This document shows positions 40,617-47,663 of a DNA stretch of 48,414 bases, piece after piece; positions within the stretch are counted from its first letter, which is position 1; the number at the start of each line of letters is the position of its first letter. This DNA comes from Acidobacterium sp. (GTDB taxonomy: Bacteria > Acidobacteriota > Terriglobia > Terriglobales > Acidobacteriaceae), in assembly GCA_003166955.1 (NCBI GenBank), contig PMUI01000115.1, forward strand, positions 24,266-72,679, written 5' to 3'. The position numbers and the translations under genes are program-made. The notes under the pieces are model-generated. The model worked only from the letters and a program-made list of their open reading frames with translations, was not told where the DNA came from and did not search any database.

Positions 40617-40658
40617 CCTGTAACCTGTAACCCGTAACCCGTAACCTGTAACCTGTTC
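40617..40658 (+). repeat. Heptamer array, six units, before tsaB
   Basis: CCTGTAA three times, CCCGTAA twice and CCTGTTC; it ends one base before the TTG start of tsaB (40660). The left edge is 60 bases after the mce stop. Confidence 0.88.
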
Positions 40659-40659
40659 T

Positions 40660-41328
40660 TTGCTGCTCCTCTCCATCGACACCTGCGGCTCACTCGGCAC
40701 CGTCGTCCTCGCCCGCCTCACTTCAGACAACCTCGGGATCCTCGCCCAAACCGAGCTCCCCGGCAAGACCTGGTCCGCCCGGCTGGTCCCCGCCATCCGC
40801 GAACTCCTCGCCGCGCACAACGCCGCGGTCGCCGATATTGCAACCATCGTTGTTACAAATGGCCCCGGCTCCTTCACCGGCATCCGCATCGGTCTCTCCA
40901 CCGCCAAAGGCCTCGCCGAACCCACCTCCATCCCCGTCCTCGCCGTCTCGCGCCTGGCCGTCCTCGCTCACAAAGCGAAAACCCAGGCCGCCGCCCTCGA
41001 CGCCAGCCGCGGCGAGTTCTACTTCGGCGACTACTCAGCCAGCCCCGAAGAGTCCCTCCTCACTCGCGATTCCTTCCTCGAGCGCACCACCGCCCTCGGC
41101 CCCCAACTCGCCATCTGCGAACCGTCGATCCTCGCCCTGGCCCCGGCCGCCACCCGCGTCCCTCCGCCCACCGCCGCCGACGCGCTCTACTTCTCCCTGG
41201 CCCGCCTCCGCGCTCGCGCTTTCGACGACCCCCTCCTCCTCGACGGCAACTACATCCGCCGCTCCGACGCCGAAATCTTCTCCAAACCCGGCTCGCCACC
41301 CCGCCCTACTCCAGCCCCCCACTCATGA
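40660..41328 (+). CDS. tsaB: tRNA t6A biosynthesis protein TsaB
   Basis: 222 residues from TTG 40660; LLLSIDTCGSLGTVVL is the family start, so the unusual start codon is accepted. GPGSFTGIRIGLSTAKGLA is the hallmark TsaB motif, followed by ALDASRGEFYF. The C-terminal half is more variable. It acts with TsaC, TsaD and TsaE in N6-threonylcarbamoyl-adenosine modification of tRNAs reading ANN codons. A RimI-like gene overlaps its end, a common pairing. Confidence 0.94.
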   Translation: MLLLSIDTCGSLGTVVLARLTSDNLGILAQTELPGKTWSARLVPAIRELLAAHNAAVADIATIVVTNGPGSFTGIRIGLSTAKGLAEPTSIPVLAVSRLAVLAHKAKTQAAALDASRGEFYFGDYSASPEESLLTRDSFLERTTALGPQLAICEPSILALAPAATRVPPPTAADALYFSLARLRARAFDDPLLLDGNYIRRSDAEIFSKPGSPPRPTPAPHS

Positions 41329-41882
41329 GCTTCACTCTCCGAACCATGCGGGCCACCGACCTCGAGCAGGTCCGCGCCATCGCCATCGCATCCCCCGAAT
41401 CTCCCCAGTGGCAGCCCTCGGACTACGCCGCCTACCTCAGCCCCGAGAACTCCACCTACAACCCGGCCCTCCTCCGCACCGCCCTCGTCGCCGTCGCCCC
41501 CAACCCCAACACCCGCACCCCCGAAGAAAAAATCCTCGCCTTCGCGGCCGCCACGCTCCTCCTCGACGGGGCACAAAACCTCTGCCAACTCGACTCCATC
41601 GCCGTCCGGCCCGAAACCCGCCGCCAGGGCCTCGGCGCTGCCCTTCTCCACACCGTCCTCCACTGGGCCGCCCAAAACAGCGCCCGCCATTTCTCCCTCG
41701 AAGTCCGCGCCGGCAACGCCCCTGCCATCCGCCTCTATCAGCGCCTCGGCCTCCGCCCCGAAGGCCGCCGCCCCAGCTACTACACTCATCCTGAAGAAGA
41801 TGCCTTGATCCTGGGCACGCCCGTTACCGCCGGTACTCCCCGGACCCAGATTGGCACCGTTTTCCACCATGAAAACCATTGA
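41325..41882 (+). CDS. rimI: RimI-like ribosomal-protein N-acetyltransferase
   Basis: 185 residues, starting four bases before the tsaB stop (ATGA overlap). GNAT motif A is DSIAVRPETRRQGLGAALLHTVLHWAA, followed by FSLEVRAGNAPAIRLYQRLGLRPEGRRPSYY, which is very close to RimI. It probably acetylates the N-terminal Ala of ribosomal protein S18, though this is inferred from family and neighbour. The N-terminal 60 residues are less conserved, with an insert (APNPNTRTPEEKI). Confidence 0.9.
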   Translation: MSFTLRTMRATDLEQVRAIAIASPESPQWQPSDYAAYLSPENSTYNPALLRTALVAVAPNPNTRTPEEKILAFAAATLLLDGAQNLCQLDSIAVRPETRRQGLGAALLHTVLHWAAQNSARHFSLEVRAGNAPAIRLYQRLGLRPEGRRPSYYTHPEEDALILGTPVTAGTPRTQIGTVFHHENH

Positions 41883-42001
41883 ATGTCAGGCTTCCTCGGT
41901 GCTAGCGTGGTACGTCTCACTTTGTAAGTGAGCCAATTCGCCCGGCGAACCACGATAGCCGCGGCTCTGCCGGGGATGATCCCGCACCGGAGGAGTCGTC
42001 T

Positions 42002-42220
42002 ATGGACCTGGAAGCGAACGGTCAGCCGGATAGTGAAGCGATACGCCGCCTGGAAGAAGAGCATCGTCACTATTCGGAAAAGCTCGAAACCCTGCTCCAA
42101 AAAACTTGGCTTTCTGAAGACGAGCAACTCGAGGAAGTTCGCCTGAAAAAGCTCAAATTGCATATTAAGGACCAGCTGACCCTGGTTCGCAGTCAGGTTC
42201 GCGCTTTTAGCGCCGCCTGA
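42002..42220 (+). CDS. YdcH-like (DUF465) small protein
   Basis: 72 residues from ATG 42002, with a strong GGAGGAG about eight bases upstream. It is a single helical hairpin: IRRLEEEHRHYSEKLETLLQK, then EQLEEVRLKKLKLHIKDQLTLVRSQV. This is the DUF465/YdcH pattern of short coiled-coil proteins of unknown function. Confidence 0.85.
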   Translation: MDLEANGQPDSEAIRRLEEEHRHYSEKLETLLQKTWLSEDEQLEEVRLKKLKLHIKDQLTLVRSQVRAFSAA

Positions 42221-42514
42221 CAGTTCGTTCGCGCTCCACCATCCCATCTCCCTTCGCGACGCAGCGCCAGCGCCTCACGGTGAGTGTCTGCTCCACTTCC
42301 GTAATCGATTCTCATCGAAACCGCAGCCTCCGCCCCTTTCTGTTTCACTGTTCCCGCCATAGAATGGGTAAGACTTTCGGACGAAGGGTCCAGTTGTGCT
42401 GCGCGGCCGGTTTCCGTCCTCCTTATCTCCTTGGGATTTCCTCCAGGCTCGACCGCAAAGCGCCAAACTGCTCTGGCCAGCGCGTCCAAAGGTCTTCGTT
42501 GTCCGATCTTTATC
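42221..42514. other. Intergenic region upstream of psd
   Basis: This 294-base gap has no supported gene. A TAGAAT hexamer (42360-42365) with a TTTCTG 17 bases upstream (42337-42342) is a weak promoter candidate for psd. No repeat of the families described elsewhere occurs here. Confidence 0.4.
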
Positions 42515-43183
42515 ATGGTGCGTGACGGATACTTCTACGGACTGGCCCTCGCTGCAGTGGCCGCCATTCTCTGGCTCGTGACCCGCAACTGGGTCTGGGC
42601 CATTCCGCCCCTGCTCTTCGCCGCCTTCTTCCTCTGGTTCTTCCGCGATCCCAATCGCACCATCCCTCCAGAGCGCGGCCTCGTCGTCGCGCCCGCCGAT
42701 GGCAAAGTCACTCAGGTCGCCCTCGTCTCCACCCCCGACGGCCAGCGCCTGCGCCTCAGTATCTTTCTCAGCGTCTTCGATGTCCACGTCAACCGTTCCC
42801 CCGTCGAAGGCATCCTCCGCGAAGTCCGCTATCGCAAGGGCGAATACCTCAACGCCATGAACCCCGTCTGCGCTGAGCGCAACGAGCAGAACCTCGCCGT
42901 CGTCGACTGCATCGAGGGCTACCAGGTTTCCTTCATCCAGATCGCCGGCCTCCTCGCCCGCCGCATCGTCTTCAACAAGAAACCCGGCGACTACCTCGAG
43001 CGCGGCGAACGCGTCGGCCTCATCAAATTCGGCTCCCGTACCGACATCCTGTTGCCCGGCAGCGCCGAGCCCCTCGTCAAACCCGGCGATCGCGTCCGTG
43101 GCGGAGCCAGCGTTATCGCCCGCATTGCCACCCCCGACCCCGATCCCTTGCTAGCCTCCATTGGCGCGGAGATGCTGGTTTGA
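42515..43183 (+). CDS. psd: Phosphatidylserine decarboxylase (short, archaeal-type)
   Basis: 222 residues from ATG 42515. A membrane anchor near the start ([15 protein letters not shown], then [16 protein letters not shown]) leads into [26 protein letters not shown] and the processing site region [11 protein letters not shown]. In this group the pyruvoyl cofactor forms from the Ser of the GS pair, here in FGSRT. The enzyme converts phosphatidylserine to phosphatidylethanolamine at the membrane. pssA follows with a four-base overlap, giving a complete two-step pathway in one operon. Confidence 0.93.
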   Translation: MVRDGYFYGLALAAVAAILWLVTRNWVWAIPPLLFAAFFLWFFRDPNRTIPPERGLVVAPADGKVTQVALVSTPDGQRLRLSIFLSVFDVHVNRSPVEGILREVRYRKGEYLNAMNPVCAERNEQNLAVVDCIEGYQVSFIQIAGLLARRIVFNKKPGDYLERGERVGLIKFGSRTDILLPGSAEPLVKPGDRVRGGASVIARIATPDPDPLLASIGAEMLV

Positions 43184-44091
43184 CCGGCGAATCTCAGCCT
43201 TTCCTCCGTCCCCCCGGCTCCTCCGGATTCCGCGGCCACCCCGCGCAGCCTCGCCGCCGCCCCCGCGGCATGTACCTCCTGCCCTCCATGTTCACCGCCG
43301 TGAACATCGCCGCCGGCTTCTTCGCCATCACCGAGAGCCTCGAAGGCTCCGCCGGCCAGCCCCACCACTTCGACTATGCCGCGATCGCCATTGGCCTCGC
43401 CATCCCCTTCGACGCCCTCGACGGCCGCATCGCACGCCTCACCAATACCGAAAGCGAATTCGGCCGTGAGCTCGACTCCCTCGCCGACGTCATCACCTTC
43501 GGCGTAGCGCCCAGCATCCTCGCCTACACCTGGGGTTTCCGCTCCCTGCCCTTGTCCATGTCCCACGACCTGCGCGTCAGGCTCATTCAGTTCGGCGCCT
43601 TCGTCTGCTTCCTTTTCCTCCTCTGCGGCGCCAGCCGTCTGGCCCGCTTCAACATCAGCGTCAACCCCGTCCCGAAAAACCCCGGCCGCCCGGGCCGCAA
43701 ATACTTTGTCGGGATGCCGATCCCGGCCGCTGCCGGCCTTGTTGTCGCCGTGGTTCACGGCTTCAGCGGAGCGTTCGACCGGCCCATCTTCACCTGGTGG
43801 CTGGCCATCATCTGGGGCCTCCTCGTCGGCTTCATCGGCTTCCTCATGGTCAGCACCTGGCGCTTCTGGAGCGGCAAGGAGATCAACCTCACAGTCCGCC
43901 AGCCCTTTCGCTGGATCGTCTTCCTCGGCATCAGCATCTATCTGCTCGTCTTCTTCTCGCGCGAAGTCCTGTTTGTCCTCGCCCTCGTCTATATGTTTTC
44001 CGGCGTCATCGCGCGCCTCGCCTACTCCTGGCGTCGTCACCATCAACCCGCCCGGAACCCATTGCCTCCGTCTCAGGGCCCCATCGGATGA
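43180..44091 (+). CDS. pssA: CDP-diacylglycerol-serine O-phosphatidyltransferase
   Basis: 303 residues from TTG 43180. The CDP-alcohol phosphotransferase signature DG-x2-AR-x8-G-x3-D-x3-D is exact in [20 protein letters not shown] plus LAD. Several membrane helices follow. The N-terminal 30 residues are basic and Pro-rich. It makes phosphatidylserine from CDP-diacylglycerol and serine, feeding psd. It overlaps the following asd-like gene by four bases. Confidence 0.93.
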   Translation: MTGESQPFLRPPGSSGFRGHPAQPRRRPRGMYLLPSMFTAVNIAAGFFAITESLEGSAGQPHHFDYAAIAIGLAIPFDALDGRIARLTNTESEFGRELDSLADVITFGVAPSILAYTWGFRSLPLSMSHDLRVRLIQFGAFVCFLFLLCGASRLARFNISVNPVPKNPGRPGRKYFVGMPIPAAAGLVVAVVHGFSGAFDRPIFTWWLAIIWGLLVGFIGFLMVSTWRFWSGKEINLTVRQPFRWIVFLGISIYLLVFFSREVLFVLALVYMFSGVIARLAYSWRRHHQPARNPLPPSQGPIG

Positions 44092-45158
44092 CTGATCCAC
44101 AGAAGATCGCTATCGTCGGCGCCGCTTCCCTGCGTGGCAAGGAACTCAACGACGCGCTCGCTGACTCTCCCTTTGCCGAATCCGACTTCCTCCTCATGGA
44201 TGACGAATCCGAGCTCGGCAGCCTCGAAGCCGTCGGCGATGAGGTCACCTTCATTCAGCGCATCGACCCCACCTCCTTCCGCCACGTGGACTTCGCCTTC
44301 TTTGCCGGCGAGCAGCCGCTCACCCTCAAACACTGGGAAAACGCCAACAAAGCCGGAGCCAGCATCGTCGACCTCTCCTACGCCCTCGAAGGCAAGCCCG
44401 GCGTCCTGGTTCGCGCGCCGTGGGTCGAAGGCGAGCTCCCGCCCATCCCCGCCCTGCCCAGCCCCGACGCTCCCCGCCCCGATGCCCCCGGCCTCGAAAC
44501 CCCCGCTATCGTCCCCGCGCATCCCGTCGCGGTCGCGCTCGTCATCCTTCTCGGCCGCGTCGCGCAGTCCACGCCGATTCGCATCGCCTCGGCCACCGTC
44601 CTCGAGCCCGCCTCCGAATACGGCCGCGCCGCCCTCGACGAGCTTCACCAGCAAACCGTCAAGCTGCTCAGTTTCCAGGAACTCCCGCGTCAGGTCTACG
44701 ACACCCAGGTCGCCTTCAACACCACGCCGTCCTTCGGCGACTCAGCAAAGTTCTCCCTCGCTGCCAGCGAATCCCGCATCCGCCGTCACTTCGCGCTGCT
44801 CTCCGCCGGCCGCCTCCCCGACGTCGGCGTGCAGCTCCTCCACGCCCCCGTCTTTCATGGCTACGGAATTTCCCTCTCCATGGAACTCGCCGCGCCCACT
44901 TCGCTCGATCAGATGGAAGCCTCGCTCGCCGGGGAGCACGTCGAGATTGTCACCGCGGAATCCGACCCGCCCACCAACCTCACCGTCGCCGGCCAGGGGG
45001 ACATCCTTGTCCGCGTCCGCCCCCACAACACAAAAGAGGCAGAGAGCACCCGCTTCTGGATCTGGGCCGGCCTCGACAATCTCCGCTTCGCCACCATCAA
45101 CGCCCTCGCCTGCGCCCTCGAGCTCAAGCGCCTCCGCCCCTCCGGCAAAGTCCAGTAG
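44088..45158 (+). CDS. Aspartate-semialdehyde-dehydrogenase-like protein lacking the catalytic cysteine
   Basis: 356 residues from ATG 44088; the frame is open upstream but the ATG overlapping the pssA stop fits. The N-terminal nucleotide fold has KIAIVGAASLRGKELNDAL, and FAFFAGEQPLTLKHWENANKAGASIVDLS corresponds to the ASADH region. Where active enzymes have NPNCST, this protein reads VPAHPVAVALVI, so the nucleophilic Cys is missing. The later PVFHGYGISLSMEL matches the C-terminal substrate-side motif only partly. It resembles the USG-1 type of non-catalytic paralogue. Its position directly after psd-pssA is suggestive but gives no function. Confidence 0.85.
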   Translation: MTDPQKIAIVGAASLRGKELNDALADSPFAESDFLLMDDESELGSLEAVGDEVTFIQRIDPTSFRHVDFAFFAGEQPLTLKHWENANKAGASIVDLSYALEGKPGVLVRAPWVEGELPPIPALPSPDAPRPDAPGLETPAIVPAHPVAVALVILLGRVAQSTPIRIASATVLEPASEYGRAALDELHQQTVKLLSFQELPRQVYDTQVAFNTTPSFGDSAKFSLAASESRIRRHFALLSAGRLPDVGVQLLHAPVFHGYGISLSMELAAPTSLDQMEASLAGEHVEIVTAESDPPTNLTVAGQGDILVRVRPHNTKEAESTRFWIWAGLDNLRFATINALACALELKRLRPSGKVQ

Positions 45159-45497
45159 CGACAACCTCGCGGAAACAACCAATGCCGCCCGAGGACCCGG
45201 GGCAGCTCCTCATCCGCCGCCGATCTGGGCAGATCCTCATCGACACCCTCAGCCCCCGAGCCACCCCCAACAACTGAAACGGCCAGGTTCACCCCACAGC
45301 AAGTAGCGGACTCCTCTGCCACCGGATCGTCAATGGAATTGATTCGGCTGTTCAGTCCGAAAGTACTGTCCGGACCAATTTGAAACTGAGACCTTCTTGG
45401 AAAACCAGTCTCACCTCCGCCCACTGGCCCGGTCCGCAAGACCCCCGAGCCACCGGCGGACCGCCTTCCCGCCGCCTTTCCCCCTCTTCCCCACTCC
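45159..45497. other. Intergenic region holding dispersed repeat copy 4
   Basis: This 339-base gap lies between the asd-like gene and the convergent exported hydrolase. It holds dispersed element copy 4 (45279-45387). About 110 bases on each side show nothing I can name. Confidence 0.6.
45279..45387 (+). repeat. Dispersed 110-120 bp element, copy 4
   Basis: The left block ACGGCCAGGTTCACCCCACA is identical to copies 1 and 2. GCAAGTAGCGGACTC and a GGATCGTCAA segment similar to copy 1 follow, then GTCCGAAAGTACTGTCC and a degraded right block CCAATTTGAAAC. Copies 1 and 4 form one subgroup, 2 and 3 another. Confidence 0.85.
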
Positions 45498-46442
45498 TCA
45501 CCGCACCGGGTAGCAGTCCAGGTCATTCGAAAGCGCAAGCGGTCCGCCGTAATGCAGCCGAATCTCCTCCCGCGTCTGGTTCTCCTTCTCCGACCCCAGC
45601 GTCCTCAGCATGCGATGAGACAGCACCAGCTGCCGCACATGAGCGTTCGCCGCAGTCACCCCAATCACCGAAGGCGGCATATGCAGGCGTCTTTCCACCC
45701 CCGTAGCTCCCTCCGGCACTGCGTTATGAGCGACAAATAGATCCGCATTCAATGCCAGTTGTGTCAGACCATCCCCATCGCCGTTCGTATCTCCGCTGAA
45801 CACGATCCGCTTGCCGCCCATCTGCACGCGCCATGCCAGCGCGGGAAACGCCCCATGTATCACCCGCACCGCATACAGCGCCATGTCGCCGTTGCGCAAA
45901 ACAACCAAAGGCGTTGAGCCGGCCACCACATCATGCGGCTGCAGTTTGTAGCTGTCGGTCTGCCCCGGATCCACCATCTCGCTCAGGTAGCGCCACGCCC
46001 CGTGCGGATCGCTGAACAGGTCATGCACAAACTCCGTCGTCGACGGCATGTACTCATTCCCCGGCGGCCCATACACTGGCAGGGGACGCGTGCGATTTCC
46101 AAACCACGAAGAAAATACCAAAGCAGGAAAATCGCCGCTGTGGTCGATATGAAAGTGACTGAACAGCATTACATCCACATCGGACATCTGTGCTCCGCTC
46201 TCGCCAAACCGGAGCGCGCTGCCTCCGCCCGCATCCACGATTACGCGCGCATGTCCGTTATCCCAGATCAAATAGCTGCTCGACGCCCGCTTATCCTTCA
46301 ACTCCGGCCCGCCCGAGCCGAGCACCTGCACCGCCAGTCCTGTTGAACCGCATGCCTGCGCCCACACCAGCGAGGCGCCGCACACAGCGAGAAGCGCCAC
46401 AAGAATCGCCGTAGTTTTTGCCCCTGATCTCGGCCAGCGCAT
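45498..46442 (-). CDS. Exported metallo-beta-lactamase-fold hydrolase
   Basis: 314 residues. A signal peptide (TTAILVALLAVCGASLVWAQA) leads to a beta-strand VQVLGSGGPE. The zinc motif is FSHFHIDHSGDFPAL, with further ligands in IVFSGDTNGDGD and LVLSHRM. The layout is of the ribonuclease-Z/AtsA-like branch, but the signal peptide makes an RNA role unlikely. The substrate is unknown. It ends near the dispersed repeat; the LacI-type regulator gene ends 60 bases upstream. Confidence 0.88.
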   Translation of the reverse strand: MRWPRSGAKTTAILVALLAVCGASLVWAQACGSTGLAVQVLGSGGPELKDKRASSSYLIWDNGHARVIVDAGGGSALRFGESGAQMSDVDVMLFSHFHIDHSGDFPALVFSSWFGNRTRPLPVYGPPGNEYMPSTTEFVHDLFSDPHGAWRYLSEMVDPGQTDSYKLQPHDVVAGSTPLVVLRNGDMALYAVRVIHGAFPALAWRVQMGGKRIVFSGDTNGDGDGLTQLALNADLFVAHNAVPEGATGVERRLHMPPSVIGVTAANAHVRQLVLSHRMLRTLGSEKENQTREEIRLHYGGPLALSNDLDCYPVR

Positions 46443-46501
46443 CTTGCAACCTCCGATCCGAGCTCTTCCCGCCTGGGCCCCGTCTCATCGGCCGGTCGCG
46501 C

Positions 46502-47539
46502 TCACGCCCTCACCAGCCCGGCGTCCTCCCGCATTTTCCCTGTCGTATCCCGCGGCACTCGTCCCGTCGAACTCCGCAGCACCAGCGAAGTCGGCACACC
46601 GTACTCCGCGCCCTTGCTGCCTTCCTGCCGGATCCCGTACAGCGCCCGGAACGCCACCCGCGCAATCTCATCGCGCGACAGCCGCACCGTGGTCAGCGCC
46701 GGCTGCGTAAACGCGCTGATCTGGATATCGTCGAAGCCCACAATCGAGATGTCCTCCGGCACCCTCAATCCGCTCTCGTGGATCGCTCCCAGCGCCCCGA
46801 TCGCCGTCATGTCGTTCGAGGCCAGCACCGCTGTCGGCCGCGTCTTCCGGCTCAACAGCCGCTCCATCGCCCCGTGCCCGCCATCCACCTGGTGATTGCC
46901 CTCCTCCATCAACCCCGCCCCAATCCCTCTGCGCTCCAGGCACGCCACAAACGCCTCCCTCCGCACCCGCGCCGATCGCAGCATCATCGGCCCTGAGATG
47001 AACGCTATCTCCGTGTGCCCCAGCCCCACAATATGCTCCACCGCTGCGTCCACTCCCGATGCGTAATCCACCACGATGTTGCTCGTCAGCTTCTGCGCCG
47101 TCCCCGTATCCAGAAACACCAGCGGAATATCCCGATCCTGAAATTCCGTTATCAGCCTCGGATCCATCTCCGACGTCATGATCGCCACGCCGTCCACCTT
47201 GCGCTGCAGCATCCGGCTCACGCACTGCTCCATGCGTGCCGGATCGTAGTTCGTGTTCGCCACCAGCACTTCCTGGCCGTTCTGCACCGCAATATCTTCG
47301 AAGCTCTTCACCAGCTCCGGGAAAAACGGATTCGTGATGTCGGAGATGATTAGCCCGTACAGCCTGCTGCGCCCCGATCCCAGCGCCCGCGCCCACGTGT
47401 TCGGATAAAACTTCAGCTCCTCGATCGCCCGCTGCACACGCTCCTTCGTCTCCGGCGTCACCTTGTCCGACCCGTTGATCGTCCGCGACACCGTTGCCGT
47501 CGAGACCTTCGCCAACCGCGCCACTTCCCTGATGTTCAT
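46502..47539 (-). CDS. LacI-family transcriptional regulator
   Basis: 345 residues from ATG 47539; the frame reaches 47617 but MNIREVARLAKVSTATVSRTING is the canonical helix-turn-helix start. The hinge helix lies around FYPNTWARALGS. The periplasmic-binding-like sensor domain includes IISDITNPFFPELVKSFEDIA, VFLDTG, AVLASNDMTAIGALGA and SIVGFDDIQISAFTQPALTTVR. Such proteins bind a sugar or its derivative and release DNA. It is divergent from the glycoside hydrolase gene across 124 bases, the likely target, and may also repress itself. Confidence 0.95.
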   Translation of the reverse strand: MNIREVARLAKVSTATVSRTINGSDKVTPETKERVQRAIEELKFYPNTWARALGSGRSRLYGLIISDITNPFFPELVKSFEDIAVQNGQEVLVANTNYDPARMEQCVSRMLQRKVDGVAIMTSEMDPRLITEFQDRDIPLVFLDTGTAQKLTSNIVVDYASGVDAAVEHIVGLGHTEIAFISGPMMLRSARVRREAFVACLERRGIGAGLMEEGNHQVDGGHGAMERLLSRKTRPTAVLASNDMTAIGALGAIHESGLRVPEDISIVGFDDIQISAFTQPALTTVRLSRDEIARVAFRALYGIRQEGSKGAEYGVPTSLVLRSSTGRVPRDTTGKMREDAGLVRA

Positions 47540-47597
47540 AAAGCGTGCCTGACCCGTTATATTCGATCTGCTCCGACTTAGGAAGGTGATTGTCCGT

Positions 47598-47605
47598 AAG
47601 CGTTT
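47598..47605 (+). promoter_or_regulatory. Candidate LacI-type operator half
   Basis: AAGCGTTT fits the AANCGNTT core that many LacI-family operators share. It is in the divergent region between the regulator and the glycoside hydrolase. The surrounding bases GTAAGCGTTTTCG are only partly symmetric, so this is a weak call. Confidence 0.4.
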
Positions 47606-47633
47606 TCGCCAAAACACGCCAATCGCCCCTCCC

Positions 47634-47661
47634 GCTACTGGCTACCGGCTGCTCGCTGTTA
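47634..47661 (+). repeat. Heptamer array, four units, before the glycoside hydrolase
   Basis: GCTACTG, GCTACCG, GCTGCTC and GCTGTTA; it ends two bases before the ATG at 47664. GCTGCTC is shared with the array before the DNA ligase. The start codon therefore has no normal ribosome-binding site. Confidence 0.78.
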
Positions 47662-47663
47662 CC

